From the NCBI RefSeq assembly GCF_001815355.1, contig NZ_KV820354.1, positions 62,001 to 126,000 of the forward strand: a stretch of DNA of 64,000 nucleotides, in the 5' to 3' direction. Below, piece after piece: positions 17,171 to 26,867 of the stretch. A program made the translations under genes and the position numbers. The DNA comes from Haemophilus sp. HMSC068C11. Lineage in GTDB: Bacteria > Pseudomonadota > Gammaproteobacteria > Enterobacterales > Pasteurellaceae. Every line of letters starts with the position of its first letter. The stretch's first letter is position 1. The notes beneath the pieces were generated by a model. The model saw nothing but the letters and a program-made list of their open reading frames with translations, made no database searches and was not told the origin of the DNA.

Positions 17171-17770
17171 ATGAATCGTTTTGTAATCGGTGATCCGAAG
17201 GATTGCATTGGATGCAACACCTGTATGGCCGCTTGTAGCGAAGTGCATAAAGCTTTCGGATTACAATCTTTTCCACGTTTACAAGTCATGCGTAATGATG
17301 ATGTAACCGTGCCAATTCTCTGTCGTCATTGTGATGATTCACCATGTGCTACCGTGTGTCCGGTGCACGCAATCACCCATATTGATGACGCCATCCAACT
17401 TAATGAAAGCCTCTGTATCGGTTGTAAACTTTGTGGTATTGCTTGCCCATTCGGTGCAATTACCCAACATGGTTCTGCACCGATTGACGCACCAACCTAT
17501 TATGAAGGATTCTCCTTCACTGATGCGGTAAAACGAGATATTCGTACTGCACCAGATAATACGGATTTACACAATATGCTGGCATGGCAACCAGGCGTGA
17601 AAGCCATTGCGGTGAAATGCGATCTTTGCTATTTCCGTGAAGATGGTCCCGCTTGTGTACAAACCTGTCCGACCAAAACGTTATTTATTATTAGTGATGA
17701 GAGTATCAAACAGGCTAACGAAAGAAAACGTGAAATGGCAATGGTTTCTTCGCCTGCTATTCCAAGATAA
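17171..17770 (+). CDS. hyfA: Formate hydrogenlyase ferredoxin subunit HyfA
   Basis: Electron-transfer polyferredoxin linking the formate dehydrogenase to the hydrogenase module on the cytoplasmic face. 199 residues with four [4Fe-4S] binding patterns: CIGCNTCMAAC (residue 16 on), CRHCDDSPCATVC, CIGCKLCGIAC and the split CDLCYFREDGPACVQTC. It resembles E. coli HyfA (MNRFV start, GCNTC, AIQLNESLCIGCKLC) more than HycB or HydN. It is the first gene of the operon, with a very strong AGGAGGGG ribosome-binding site; the next gene starts 37 bp downstream. Confidence 0.92.
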   Translation: MNRFVIGDPKDCIGCNTCMAACSEVHKAFGLQSFPRLQVMRNDDVTVPILCRHCDDSPCATVCPVHAITHIDDAIQLNESLCIGCKLCGIACPFGAITQHGSAPIDAPTYYEGFSFTDAVKRDIRTAPDNTDLHNMLAWQPGVKAIAVKCDLCYFREDGPACVQTCPTKTLFIISDESIKQANERKREMAMVSSPAIPR

Positions 17771-17807
17771 TTAGTGTGTTTTAACTTGTAATCAATGGAG
17801 TGATATT

Positions 17808-19829
17808 ATGAGTTTACCTATCAATTTACTCATCACGACCCTGTTGATTTATGTCGTAGGTGCGTTTATTTCGCTCGCAGTGAGACGAAACGAACAACTT
17901 TCAATCAATATATCCGGCGTGACCGGTGTACTTGCTGGAGTGTTAGGTATTGTTGCCTGCATCCCCGTTCTGATCAGCAGCGACACAGTCGTTGATGTTT
18001 TCAAAACCCCATTTGAATTTGCCTCGTTCTCCATCCGCATTGACGGATTGGCGGCGTTTATGGTGTGCGTCATTTCTTTATTAGTGATTGTGACTGCACT
18101 TTATTCTTTCTCTTATGTAAAAGAATACAAAGGTAAAGGCGCAGGTTCTATGGGTTTCTTCATGAATTTATTTATCGCTTCCATGGTGGCGTTAGTGACC
18201 AGCGATAATGCGTTCTACTTCCTTGTATTCTTTGAAATGATGTCATTGGCATCTTATTTCTTAGTCCTTACCGAACAAGATGACAATGCCGTAAATGCAG
18301 GCTTGCTTTATTTCTTTATTGCGCATGCCGGTTCGGTATTAATTATGATCGCCTTCTTCATTTTCTACTGCTATGCCGGTAGTTTTGAATTTAGCGCATT
18401 CCGTCAAACCACTTTACCGGCACCGCTTGCCTTTACCGCCTTTATTTTGGCATTTTTAGGTTTTGGCGCCAAAGCCGGGATGATTCCATTACATAGCTGG
18501 TTACCGAAAGCTCACCCGGCTGCACCTTCTCATGCATCAGCGATGATGTCCGGTGTGATGGTGAAAATCGGTATCTTTGGGATCATCAAAGTCGGTGTGG
18601 ATCTTCTCGGTTCTACCAATGTTTGGTATGGCGTTATCGTACTTGGTTTTGGTGCGGTATCCTCCGTACTCGGCGTACTTTATGCCTTGGCAGAACATGA
18701 CATCAAAAAACTCTTGGCTTATCACACGGTAGAAAATATCGGTATCATTATGATGGGTGTGGGCGTAGGTATGATTGGTATCGCGACACATCATCCCGTA
18801 TTGGCTACTGTGGGCTTACTTGGTGGGTTATACCACTTACTTAACCATGCTGTATTCAAAGGCTTGTTATTCTTAGGGGCAGGTTCAGTAATGTATCGCT
18901 TGCATACTAAAGACATGGACTTAATGGGCGGCTTAGGAAAACTTATGCCTTACACTGCATTCTGTTTCTTAATCGGTACCATGGCGATCTCTGCATTGCC
19001 ACCGTTTAACGGTTTTGTCAGTGAATGGTTTACTTATCAATCTTTATTCACCTTAAGCCAAAGTGATGATTTCGTATTAAAACTTGCCGGTCCGATTGCC
19101 ATCATTATGTTGGCATTGACTGGTGCGTTAGCGGCACTTTGTTTCGTGAAAGTGTACGGTATCAGCTTCGGTGGTGCACCACGTAGTGAAAAAGCAGCTA
19201 ATGCACGCGAAGTACCAAAACCAATGGTGATTGCCATGGCAGTATTAGCGTTATGCTGTGTGTTGTTAGGTGTGGGCGCATCAGTAGTGACCCCAATAAT
19301 TGCGAAAATTTCGACCGCACTTGCTCATAGCGAACCACTAATGTTGGCTCAAAATGGCGTAGTGGTCGCACAAGCTGAACCGCATACTGCACTTTCAACA
19401 CCAATGGTGACTATTATGTTATTGGCATTTTTCTTCTTGCCATTTAGTTTCTATGCGTTCACCAAAAATCAACGTTTATCCGATCGTGCAAAAGGCAATC
19501 CATGGGCTTGTGGTTATGCTTATGAACAAGATATGGCTGCCTCTGCAGGTAGTTTCACTCGTCCGTTACGTACGATTTTCAAATCGCTTTATACCTTGCG
19601 TGAAGTGTTGGATCCAGCACCTTTAGGTGATAAAGGCATCCAAGCGGTAATTAAAGGCGCAACAAAAGCTGAACCTTTCTGGGAAGAAAAAATGACGATG
19701 CCTATCGCTCGTTTTATTCCGTGGTTAGGAACAAAAATCCAATGGTTGCAACAAGGTGACTTCCGTGTGTACTGCGTGTACTTCGTGATTGCCTTGGTGG
19801 CAATACTACTTTCCATTGCGTTGATGTAG
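17808..19829 (+). CDS. hyfB: Formate hydrogenlyase membrane subunit HyfB (HycC/NuoL type)
   Basis: 673-residue polytopic membrane protein of the complex-I antiporter family; E. coli HyfB has 672. It shows the proton-antiporter core with HSWLPKAHPAAPSHASAMMSG and FNGFVSEWFTYQS, which are characteristic of HyfB/HycC. It should anchor the hydrogenase peripheral arm and may pump ions. It starts with an ATG behind GGAGTG and is followed after 10 bp by hyfC. One uptake sequence lies at 19314-19322 inside a poorly conserved periplasmic or loop segment. Confidence 0.95.
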   Translation: MSLPINLLITTLLIYVVGAFISLAVRRNEQLSINISGVTGVLAGVLGIVACIPVLISSDTVVDVFKTPFEFASFSIRIDGLAAFMVCVISLLVIVTALYSFSYVKEYKGKGAGSMGFFMNLFIASMVALVTSDNAFYFLVFFEMMSLASYFLVLTEQDDNAVNAGLLYFFIAHAGSVLIMIAFFIFYCYAGSFEFSAFRQTTLPAPLAFTAFILAFLGFGAKAGMIPLHSWLPKAHPAAPSHASAMMSGVMVKIGIFGIIKVGVDLLGSTNVWYGVIVLGFGAVSSVLGVLYALAEHDIKKLLAYHTVENIGIIMMGVGVGMIGIATHHPVLATVGLLGGLYHLLNHAVFKGLLFLGAGSVMYRLHTKDMDLMGGLGKLMPYTAFCFLIGTMAISALPPFNGFVSEWFTYQSLFTLSQSDDFVLKLAGPIAIIMLALTGALAALCFVKVYGISFGGAPRSEKAANAREVPKPMVIAMAVLALCCVLLGVGASVVTPIIAKISTALAHSEPLMLAQNGVVVAQAEPHTALSTPMVTIMLLAFFFLPFSFYAFTKNQRLSDRAKGNPWACGYAYEQDMAASAGSFTRPLRTIFKSLYTLREVLDPAPLGDKGIQAVIKGATKAEPFWEEKMTMPIARFIPWLGTKIQWLQQGDFRVYCVYFVIALVAILLSIALM

Positions 19830-19839
19830 GAGGTTGAAG

Positions 19840-20802
19840 ATGATTACGTTACCTTCAGAAATTGCAACATCTGCCGGAATGTTTGTTTTTGCCATCGTGC
19901 AAGCCTTGATTTTGCTAGCCCTTGCACCGTTATTTTCCGGTATTTCACGTATGATCCGAGCACGAATTCAATCTCGTCGCGGTCCGGGCGTGTTACAAGA
20001 TTATCGCGATATTGCGAAATTAATGAAACGTCAAAACATTTGGCCTGACAATGCGGGTTGGGTTTCTAAAGTGATGCCTTATGTGCTAATCAGCACCGTG
20101 ATGGTAGTTGCCATGAGCTTGCCTTTGTTTACCCGTGTCGCACCGTTTGGCGTTGGCAGTGATTTAATCACCGTGATTTACTTATTCGCCTTGTTCCGTT
20201 TCTTCTTTTCAATTGCGGGTTTGGATTCAAACAGCACATTCTCAAGTTTAGGGGCAAGTCGTGAAGTCACATTAGGTGTCTTGGTAGAGCCAATTCTCAT
20301 GTTGGCATTCCTTGTCATTGCGTTAATTGCCGGTTCAACCAATTTTGCGGTTATCGGTAATGCACTTTCCGAAAACACTTGGCAATATCCAATTGCGACA
20401 GTGATTGCTATCGCTGCAGCATTCTTCGCCGTATTTATTGAAATGGGTAAAATTCCATTTGATTTGGCAGAAGCAGAACAAGAGTTACAAGAAGGTCCAT
20501 TGACTGAATATTCTGGTCCGGCACTCGCCTTATTAAAAATCGGCTTAAGTTTAAAATCTATGGTTGTGGCATCTATCTTTGTGAGCGTGTTGCTTCCTTT
20601 CGGTATCCCGACAGAGATGAGCTTAAGTGCGGTCATTTTAGGTGGTATTTTATTCTTCGTGAAATTATTAGTGGTGTTCGTATTGGCTTGTGTCTTTGAA
20701 AACACACTTTCTCGTACCCGCTTTATGTTAACAGGACGTTTAACCGTGGTCGGCTTCGGCATTTCTGTGTTGGCGTTTGTATTTTACTTCACTGGGTTGT
20801 AA
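19840..20802 (+). CDS. hyfC: Formate hydrogenlyase membrane subunit HyfC (HycD/NuoH type)
   Basis: 320 residues, eight predicted transmembrane helices. NuoH-like motifs include QSRRGPGVLQDYRDIAKLMK and EMGKIPFDLAEAEQELQEG, which contact the hydrogenase module at the quinone-site-equivalent position. The start is the ATG at 19840, 6 nt behind AGGAGG; an upstream in-frame TTG (19834) overlaps the ribosome-binding site and is unlikely. It lies 11 bp ahead of hyfD. Confidence 0.95.
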   Translation: MITLPSEIATSAGMFVFAIVQALILLALAPLFSGISRMIRARIQSRRGPGVLQDYRDIAKLMKRQNIWPDNAGWVSKVMPYVLISTVMVVAMSLPLFTRVAPFGVGSDLITVIYLFALFRFFFSIAGLDSNSTFSSLGASREVTLGVLVEPILMLAFLVIALIAGSTNFAVIGNALSENTWQYPIATVIAIAAAFFAVFIEMGKIPFDLAEAEQELQEGPLTEYSGPALALLKIGLSLKSMVVASIFVSVLLPFGIPTEMSLSAVILGGILFFVKLLVVFVLACVFENTLSRTRFMLTGRLTVVGFGISVLAFVFYFTGL

Positions 20803-20813
20803 GGAGGACAAAT

Positions 20814-22259
20814 ATGGAACGTTTAGCTCTGATTACAATCATTTTACCTTTCGTAGGAGCGTTTATTGTCGGTTTGAACAAAAAACATTTTGCTCAAATT
20901 GCCACAGTATTTGCTGCGCTTGCTACGTTGGGAACCTTGTTAGTCGCAGGACAATGGTTTGCCGATGGTCATCAAAGCGTTACTTATGACATCGTCGCGT
21001 TTGATAAAACCGCGATCTTTGGTGTCACTCTTGATGCAGTCAGTACATTAATTGCCTTTGCCGTTGTGGCCTTAGGTTTCTTAATCTGCTTATATTCTTG
21101 TGGTTACTTAACCGATAAGAACCGTGAACACCCACATAACGGGTTACCACGTTTTTATGCATTCTTGCTCATCTTTATCGGTGCCATGGCGGGCTTGGTG
21201 TATTCCTCAACTTTAGCTGGACAATTATTGTTCTTCGAAATTACCGGGGGATGTTCTTGGGCATTAATCAGTTATTACCAAACACCAAAAGCCCAAGCCG
21301 CCGCAATGAAAGCCTTGATTATTACCCACGTGGGGGCAATCGGGTTATATATTGCTGCAGCGTATTTGTTCAGCCAATCAGGTACTTTCTCTATCACAGC
21401 ATTAGAACATTTAGATCCGAGTGCGAAAACCATCGTGTTATTCGGTGTGATGTTTGCTGCGTGGGGTAAATCAGCGCAATTACCAATGCAAATTTGGTTG
21501 CCAAATGCGATGGAAGCACCAACACCGGTGAGTGCGTATTTGCACGCCGCATCAATGGTTAAAGTTGGGGTCTATATCTTCGCTCGTTCTGTTATGTCTG
21601 CTGGTGAGATTCCACATATTGTGGGTGAAGTCGGCATCATCATGGCGATGATTACCTTAATTTACGGCTTCTTAATGTACTTGCCACAAACTGACTTAAA
21701 ACGTTTATTGGCGTATTCAACTATTACCCAACTGTCTTATATTTTCATTGGGATTTCTCTTGCTGCATTAGGTTCTAAATTGGCCTTTGTTGCAGCGATT
21801 AGCTACATCTTCAACCATGCTTTCGCGAAAAGCTTATTCTTCTTGGTTGCGGGTTCATTAAGTTATGCGACAGGAACTCGTTCTATGCCATTACTACAAG
21901 GCATTATGCGTACAATGCCAGTGGTAGGGGCTGGATTTGGCGTAGCAGCATTAGCGATTGCCGGGGTGCCACCGTTTAACGGATTCTTCAGTAAATATCC
22001 ATTATTTGCGGCCGGATTTGAATTAGGTCATGAATATGGCTGGATTACTTGGTTAATGGTGCTTGCTTTAGTTGAATCTACCGCAACATTCGTATGGTTG
22101 TTGTATAAATTCGGACAATGTGTCATCGGTAAACCATCAGAAGCGGTTGCCAATGCACAGCCTATACCATTCTCTATGCGTTTTGTATTAGTTGTATTAA
22201 TGGTGATGTCCGTGGTGTCCAGTTTTATCGCCGCATATTGGTTAGGTTTGGCTGGTTAG
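20814..22259 (+). CDS. hyfD: Formate hydrogenlyase membrane subunit HyfD (NuoN/M type)
   Basis: 481-residue antiporter-like membrane subunit with about 14 helices. HyfD and HyfF are the two extra antiporter-like subunits that separate a hyf-type (FHL-2) complex from the hyc-type FHL-1, so its presence argues for a larger, potentially ion-translocating complex. Motifs: FFEITGGCSWALISYYQTP, WLPNAMEAPTPVSAYLHAA and VPPFNGFFSKYPLF. The strong ribosome-binding site AAGGAGGA precedes the ATG. Confidence 0.93.
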   Translation: MERLALITIILPFVGAFIVGLNKKHFAQIATVFAALATLGTLLVAGQWFADGHQSVTYDIVAFDKTAIFGVTLDAVSTLIAFAVVALGFLICLYSCGYLTDKNREHPHNGLPRFYAFLLIFIGAMAGLVYSSTLAGQLLFFEITGGCSWALISYYQTPKAQAAAMKALIITHVGAIGLYIAAAYLFSQSGTFSITALEHLDPSAKTIVLFGVMFAAWGKSAQLPMQIWLPNAMEAPTPVSAYLHAASMVKVGVYIFARSVMSAGEIPHIVGEVGIIMAMITLIYGFLMYLPQTDLKRLLAYSTITQLSYIFIGISLAALGSKLAFVAAISYIFNHAFAKSLFFLVAGSLSYATGTRSMPLLQGIMRTMPVVGAGFGVAALAIAGVPPFNGFFSKYPLFAAGFELGHEYGWITWLMVLALVESTATFVWLLYKFGQCVIGKPSEAVANAQPIPFSMRFVLVVLMVMSVVSSFIAAYWLGLAG

Positions 22260-22274
22260 GTTAAGGAGGAATCT

Positions 22275-22913
22275 ATGTTAATGATAAATGGACTTGCGTG
22301 TTTACTCATTATTACCTCTCTTTGCGTAATTATGGTTCGAACCGCCAAAAAAGCTGCGTTATTTTACAGTTTGCAATCATTGGTATTGGTATTACTGTTT
22401 GTTTATCTTGCTAATGAAATGCAAGCCCACGAACTTTATATGTGGTCAATTAGCGCATTTATTACCAAAGTGCTTTTGGTGCCAGCAATTTTGATCTATG
22501 CGATGAAAAAAGTTGATGAAAGTCAAACTCCAGCTGGAATAAATGTCGCTTGGTTGATCCCGATCACAGCAGTGATAGTTACATTGTGCTACTTTGTTGT
22601 TGTTCCAATCGATTTACCGTTGGTTGCACATCTTAAACCGGCATTATCAGTGTCATTAAGTCACTTCTTATTAGGTTTAGTATGCATTGTTAGCCAACGC
22701 AATATCGTAAAACAAGTATTCGGTTATTGTTTGATGGAAAACGGTTCTCATCTCACATTAGCCTTATTGGCAAATAAAGCACCTGAGTTAGTGGAAATCG
22801 GAATTGCCACAGATGCTATTTTTGCCGTCATCATAATGGTGGTGTTGGTAAACAAAATTTACCGTACATTCCATTCATTAGATGCAAAACAACTTATGAG
22901 TTTGAAGGGGTAA
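22275..22913 (+). CDS. hyfE: Formate hydrogenlyase membrane subunit HyfE (NuoK-like)
   Basis: 212 residues (E. coli HyfE 216) with about six to seven transmembrane helices, distantly related to NuoK/MrpC-type subunits. Motifs: CLMENGSHLTLALLANKAPELVEIG with a buried Glu, as in the family. AAGGAGGA precedes the ATG; the stop is 4 bp from the hyfF start, indicating coupled translation. It is specific to hyf-type complexes. Confidence 0.92.
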   Translation: MLMINGLACLLIITSLCVIMVRTAKKAALFYSLQSLVLVLLFVYLANEMQAHELYMWSISAFITKVLLVPAILIYAMKKVDESQTPAGINVAWLIPITAVIVTLCYFVVVPIDLPLVAHLKPALSVSLSHFLLGLVCIVSQRNIVKQVFGYCLMENGSHLTLALLANKAPELVEIGIATDAIFAVIIMVVLVNKIYRTFHSLDAKQLMSLKG

Positions 22914-22917
22914 CGCT

Positions 22918-24456
22918 ATGTATGAACAATGGATAATCGCGTTATTAATCGCACCTTTAGCAATATCACTTGCCAGTTTCGCTTGTGGCGTGACAAAAGC
23001 ACGGACAATTTGTACCGCACTTCATATTACAGGTTTGATTTTGATGTTAGCATTTGCCTTACAAGTTATTAATGGCGTGCTAACTCAGGGGGAAATCAGT
23101 GCATTAAATAACTGGGTTTACATCGACAGTCTATCTGCTATTTTCTTAGGTCTCATCGCTATTGTCGGAACATTAGCCGGTATTTATTCTATCGGCTACA
23201 TTGGTACGGAATATCGCGAAGGGCATCTTGATTTGAAAACATATTGCAATTATTACGGCTTTTTGCATTTGTTTTTCTTTACCATGATTATTTCTGTGAT
23301 CACCAATAATGTGATTTTGATGTGGGCAGCCATTGAAGCAACTACATTAAGTTCTGCATTCTTGGTCGGCACATACAAACAAAAAACCTCTCTTGAGGCA
23401 GCATGGAAATACATCATTATTTGTTCAGTTGGTGTGGCGTTTGGATTGTATGGCACAATTTTAACGTTCTCTAATGGAACTAATCTTTTAACTGACCCAA
23501 GCCAAGCTATTTTCTGGACAGAAATCAATCAACAGGCAGCGGGTTTGAATCCAATGCTCATGTATCTTGCTTTTGCCTTTATTTTGGTTGGGTTTGGTAC
23601 TAAATGCGGTCTATTCCCAATGCATACTTGGTTGTCTGATGCACACAGTGAGGCACCAAGTCCAGTGAGTGCGATTCTATCAGCTGTATTATTGAATTGT
23701 GCCATGTTGGTGGTATTGCGTTATTACATCTTAGTTTCTAAAGCAGTCGGTTCTACATACCCGCAAACCTTATTGTTGGTATTTGGTTTACTCTCTGTAT
23801 TAGTGGCGGCGTTGTTTATTATCGTCCAATTCGACATCAAACGTTTATTGGCATATTCCAGTATTGAAAACATGGGGTTAATTAGCTTTGCCTTTGGTTT
23901 AGGTGGCCCAATCGGTGTATTTGCGGGTTTATTACATACCATCAACCATAGTTTAGCGAAAACCTTGTTATTCTGTGCTTCAGGTAACATATTATTAAAA
24001 TATAAAACCCGTGATATGAACCAAGTACGTGGTTTATGGCGTGTAGCACCAATGACGGCGGTGTTATTTGCCGGTGGTGCATTAGCACTAGGTGGTATCC
24101 CACCATTTAACGTGTTCGTCAGTGAATTCAGTATTGCTGTTGCCGGTATTTACGCAGGTAAAACTTGGTTAATGGTGTTCTGTTTAATTTTACTCACTAT
24201 CGTGTTAGCTGGATTGTCTTTGATGGTATTAAAAACCGTATTAGGCAAACAACCGGATAATGTTGAAGTGGGGGATGTGAACAAAGTTTCACTCGTGGCG
24301 ATGGCAATTTTACTGTTATTCATGTTTATTATGGGTATTCATATTGCCGAACCAATTTTGCAGTTATTAAAAAGTGCGGTCGGAATTGTACTCGGATCTG
24401 AACAAGTGTCTTTTGGTGAAATGTTAGTTTTACCTTGGCAAAGTTTAGCGCAATGA
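22918..24456 (+). CDS. hyfF: Formate hydrogenlyase membrane subunit HyfF (NuoL/N-like antiporter)
   Basis: 512 residues, about 14 transmembrane helices. Conserved antiporter features: Glu/Lys in WAAIEATTLSSAFLVGTYK, HTWLSDAHSEAPSPVSAILS and YSSIENMGLISFAFGLGG. It completes the set of three antiporter-like subunits (HyfB, HyfD, HyfF). Two uptake sequences lie within it (23014-23022 and 24372-24380). The gap to hyfG is 20 bp. Confidence 0.93.
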   Translation: MYEQWIIALLIAPLAISLASFACGVTKARTICTALHITGLILMLAFALQVINGVLTQGEISALNNWVYIDSLSAIFLGLIAIVGTLAGIYSIGYIGTEYREGHLDLKTYCNYYGFLHLFFFTMIISVITNNVILMWAAIEATTLSSAFLVGTYKQKTSLEAAWKYIIICSVGVAFGLYGTILTFSNGTNLLTDPSQAIFWTEINQQAAGLNPMLMYLAFAFILVGFGTKCGLFPMHTWLSDAHSEAPSPVSAILSAVLLNCAMLVVLRYYILVSKAVGSTYPQTLLLVFGLLSVLVAALFIIVQFDIKRLLAYSSIENMGLISFAFGLGGPIGVFAGLLHTINHSLAKTLLFCASGNILLKYKTRDMNQVRGLWRVAPMTAVLFAGGALALGGIPPFNVFVSEFSIAVAGIYAGKTWLMVFCLILLTIVLAGLSLMVLKTVLGKQPDNVEVGDVNKVSLVAMAILLLFMFIMGIHIAEPILQLLKSAVGIVLGSEQVSFGEMLVLPWQSLAQ

Positions 24457-24476
24457 TCGACAGGAGGGATAAATAT

Positions 24477-26207
24477 ATGGAATTAACTAAAAATACATCA
24501 GTCGATCCAGCCAAAATGATTGGCAAAAATTACATTGAAGCAGTCAATGCAAAATTTCCAAATACCATTTTGGATGAGGAGTGGTCAACACCCAATCAGG
24601 TTACACTTACCATTAAAACCAATATGTTACCTGATGTTGTTGAATACCTTTATTATCAACATGAAGGTTGGTTACCGTTGGTATTCGGGAATGATGAACG
24701 TTCAATTCATGGCAACTATGCAGTGTACTACGTGCTTTCCATGGAAGGGGAAGTGAAAACTTTTATCACTATTAAAGCCTTAGTTGATCCTGTGAGCTTA
24801 GAATTTCCGTCTGTGACACCAAAAGTCAAAGCGGCTGTTTGGGGCGAACGTGAATTATTCGATATGTATGGTTTGAAAGCCGTCGGTTTACCAGACCAAC
24901 GCCGCTTAGTGTTGCCAGATGATTGGCCGGATGATCTTTATCCATTACGTAAAGACTCAATGGATTACCGTTTACGTCCCGATCCGACAACTGCGACAGA
25001 AACATACGAATTTATTAACGAAAAAGGCGAAGCACGTATCGTTCCACTTGGCCCGTTACATATCACTTCCGATGAACCTGGACACTTCCGTTTGTTCGTG
25101 GATGGGGAAGATATCATTGATGCGGACTATCGTTTGTTCTATGTGCACCGTGGTATGGAAAAATTGGCAGAAACCCGTATGGATTACGACCAAGTTAACT
25201 TCCTTGCTGACCGTGTGTGCGGAATTTGTGGTTTCACACATAGTGTGGCCTACGCCAATTCTGTGGAAAGCGCTTTAGGGATTCAAATTCCAAAACGCGC
25301 TGAATGGATTCGTGCGATTTTATTAGAAGTAGAACGTTTACACAGTCACTTATTAAACTTAGGTCTATCTAGTCACTTTACCGGCTTTGATACTGGCTTT
25401 ATGCAATTCTTCCGCGTTCGTGAGAAATCTATGACCTTGGCAGAAGTGCTAACCGGTGCACGTAAAACCTATGGTATTAACCTAATCGGCGGTGTGCGTC
25501 GTGACATGTTGAAACATCAACGTGAGCAATGTATCAAACTTATCGGCGAAATGCGTGAAGAACTTAAAACCTTAACCGATATTTTATTAAATACACCGAA
25601 TATGGAACAACGTACGGTGGGTGTCGGTGTCTTGGCAAAAGATATCGCGCGTGACTTTAGCCCGGTTGGTCCAATGATTCGTGGTTCTGGCTTTGCGCGT
25701 GATGTGCGTAAAGTACACCCATTCTCCGGTTATGGCGATATCCCTTTCAATCTCTTCACTGAAGCAAATGGTGATGTATTATCCCGTGTGAAAGTGCGGA
25801 TTAATGAAGTGTTTGAGTCTATGAATATCATTGATTACATGGTGGACAATTTGCCGAGTGGTGAAATCTTAAAAGAAGGTTTCAATTATACGCCAGGACG
25901 TTTTGCTTTAGGGATTACGGAAGCGCCACGTGGTGAGGATATTCACTGGTCAATGCTAGGCGACAACCAAAAACTTTTCCGTTGGCGTTGTCGTGCTGCC
26001 ACTTATGCTAACTGGCCAACCTTGCGCTATATGTTGCGTGGCAACACTGTGTCTGATGCGCCACTTATTATTGGTAGTCTTGACCCTTGCTATTCTTGTA
26101 CCGACCGTGTCACCGTGGTGGATGTACGTAAACGCAAAGCGAAAACCGTGGATTATAAAGAGATTGAACGCTACGGTATCGAACGTAAAAATTCACCATT
26201 GAAATAG
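24477..26207 (+). CDS. hyfG: [NiFe]-hydrogenase large subunit HyfG
   Basis: Catalytic subunit that reduces protons to H2. 576 residues: an N-terminal NuoC-like domain (about 25-165) followed by a NuoD/HycE-like hydrogenase domain. Nickel ligands are present: RVCGICG with Cys248 and Cys251, and DPCYSC with Cys538 and Cys541. A 32-residue C-terminal tail follows CTDR and starts at Val545. This equals the HycE pro-peptide removed by HycI, and hycI is in the same operon. The start at 24477 has AGGAGGG; the frame extends upstream to 24435 into hyfF and is unlikely to be used. Confidence 0.96.
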   Translation: MELTKNTSVDPAKMIGKNYIEAVNAKFPNTILDEEWSTPNQVTLTIKTNMLPDVVEYLYYQHEGWLPLVFGNDERSIHGNYAVYYVLSMEGEVKTFITIKALVDPVSLEFPSVTPKVKAAVWGERELFDMYGLKAVGLPDQRRLVLPDDWPDDLYPLRKDSMDYRLRPDPTTATETYEFINEKGEARIVPLGPLHITSDEPGHFRLFVDGEDIIDADYRLFYVHRGMEKLAETRMDYDQVNFLADRVCGICGFTHSVAYANSVESALGIQIPKRAEWIRAILLEVERLHSHLLNLGLSSHFTGFDTGFMQFFRVREKSMTLAEVLTGARKTYGINLIGGVRRDMLKHQREQCIKLIGEMREELKTLTDILLNTPNMEQRTVGVGVLAKDIARDFSPVGPMIRGSGFARDVRKVHPFSGYGDIPFNLFTEANGDVLSRVKVRINEVFESMNIIDYMVDNLPSGEILKEGFNYTPGRFALGITEAPRGEDIHWSMLGDNQKLFRWRCRAATYANWPTLRYMLRGNTVSDAPLIIGSLDPCYSCTDRVTVVDVRKRKAKTVDYKEIERYGIERKNSPLK

Positions 26208-26219
26208 GGGAGGCGGAAA

Positions 26220-26867
26220 ATGTTTAAATTACTAAAAACGGTATTTAAAGCCGGTGATGTTACCACCAAATATCCGTTCAAACCTTATGAAGTTGATGAT
26301 GATTTTAGAGGAAAACCGGAACTCAATTCTGATCAATGTATAGTCTGCGCGGCTTGTACCATTGCCTGTCCAGCCAATGCGTTGACCATGAGAACGGATC
26401 CAGTGACAGGCGAACGTACCTGGTCATTATTCCTTGGTCGTTGTATTTTCTGTGGCCGTTGCGAAGAGGTTTGCCCAACTAAGGCGATTCGATTAACACA
26501 AGACTTTGAATTATCAGTGACCAATAAACAGGATCTTTTCCAAGAAACAACCTTTGCAACAGTAACTTGTCAGGAATGTGGTAAACCGTTTATTTCTTAT
26601 AAAGAATTGAATTACACCATTGATTTATTCAAACAAACTTTGGATAAACCTGAATTAGTGAAACAAAAATTGGCGGAGTTGCATACTTGTCCGGTTTGTA
26701 AACGTCAGCACAGCTTAGAAAAAACCGCGAATATGGAATCCAATATGCGGATGAAATTAATCGACTTTAAAGAGCCGGTTCGTTTGAATTTCAAAAAAGC
26801 GCTCGAGCAACGAGAACAAAGTGCGGTTGATTTACCTAACGTTTTAGCAGGAGGCGAAAGACGATGA
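26220..26867 (+). CDS. hyfH: Hydrogenase [4Fe-4S] subunit HyfH (HycF/NuoI type)
   Basis: 215 residues. Two [4Fe-4S] motifs, [12 protein letters not shown] (residue 40 on) and [12 protein letters not shown], link the hydrogenase small subunit to the ferredoxin. Downstream are two further CxxC pairs (CQEC and CPVC) that could bind zinc or iron, as in HycF. The start and core match HyfH. The C terminus is about 30 residues longer than E. coli HyfH or HycF (180-181); the extension carries an uptake sequence at 26819-26827. The stop overlaps the hyfI start (ATGA). Confidence 0.93.
   Translation: MFKLLKTVFKAGDVTTKYPFKPYEVDDDFRGKPELNSDQCIVCAACTIACPANALTMRTDPVTGERTWSLFLGRCIFCGRCEEVCPTKAIRLTQDFELSVTNKQDLFQETTFATVTCQECGKPFISYKELNYTIDLFKQTLDKPELVKQKLAELHTCPVCKRQHSLEKTANMESNMRMKLIDFKEPVRLNFKKALEQREQSAVDLPNVLAGGERR

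Noticed and set aside
20178-20762. A 194-codon minus-strand open frame opposite hyfC.
   Set aside because: It is the antisense shadow of a strongly conserved membrane-protein gene and has a low-complexity Lys/Asn/Ile-rich product.
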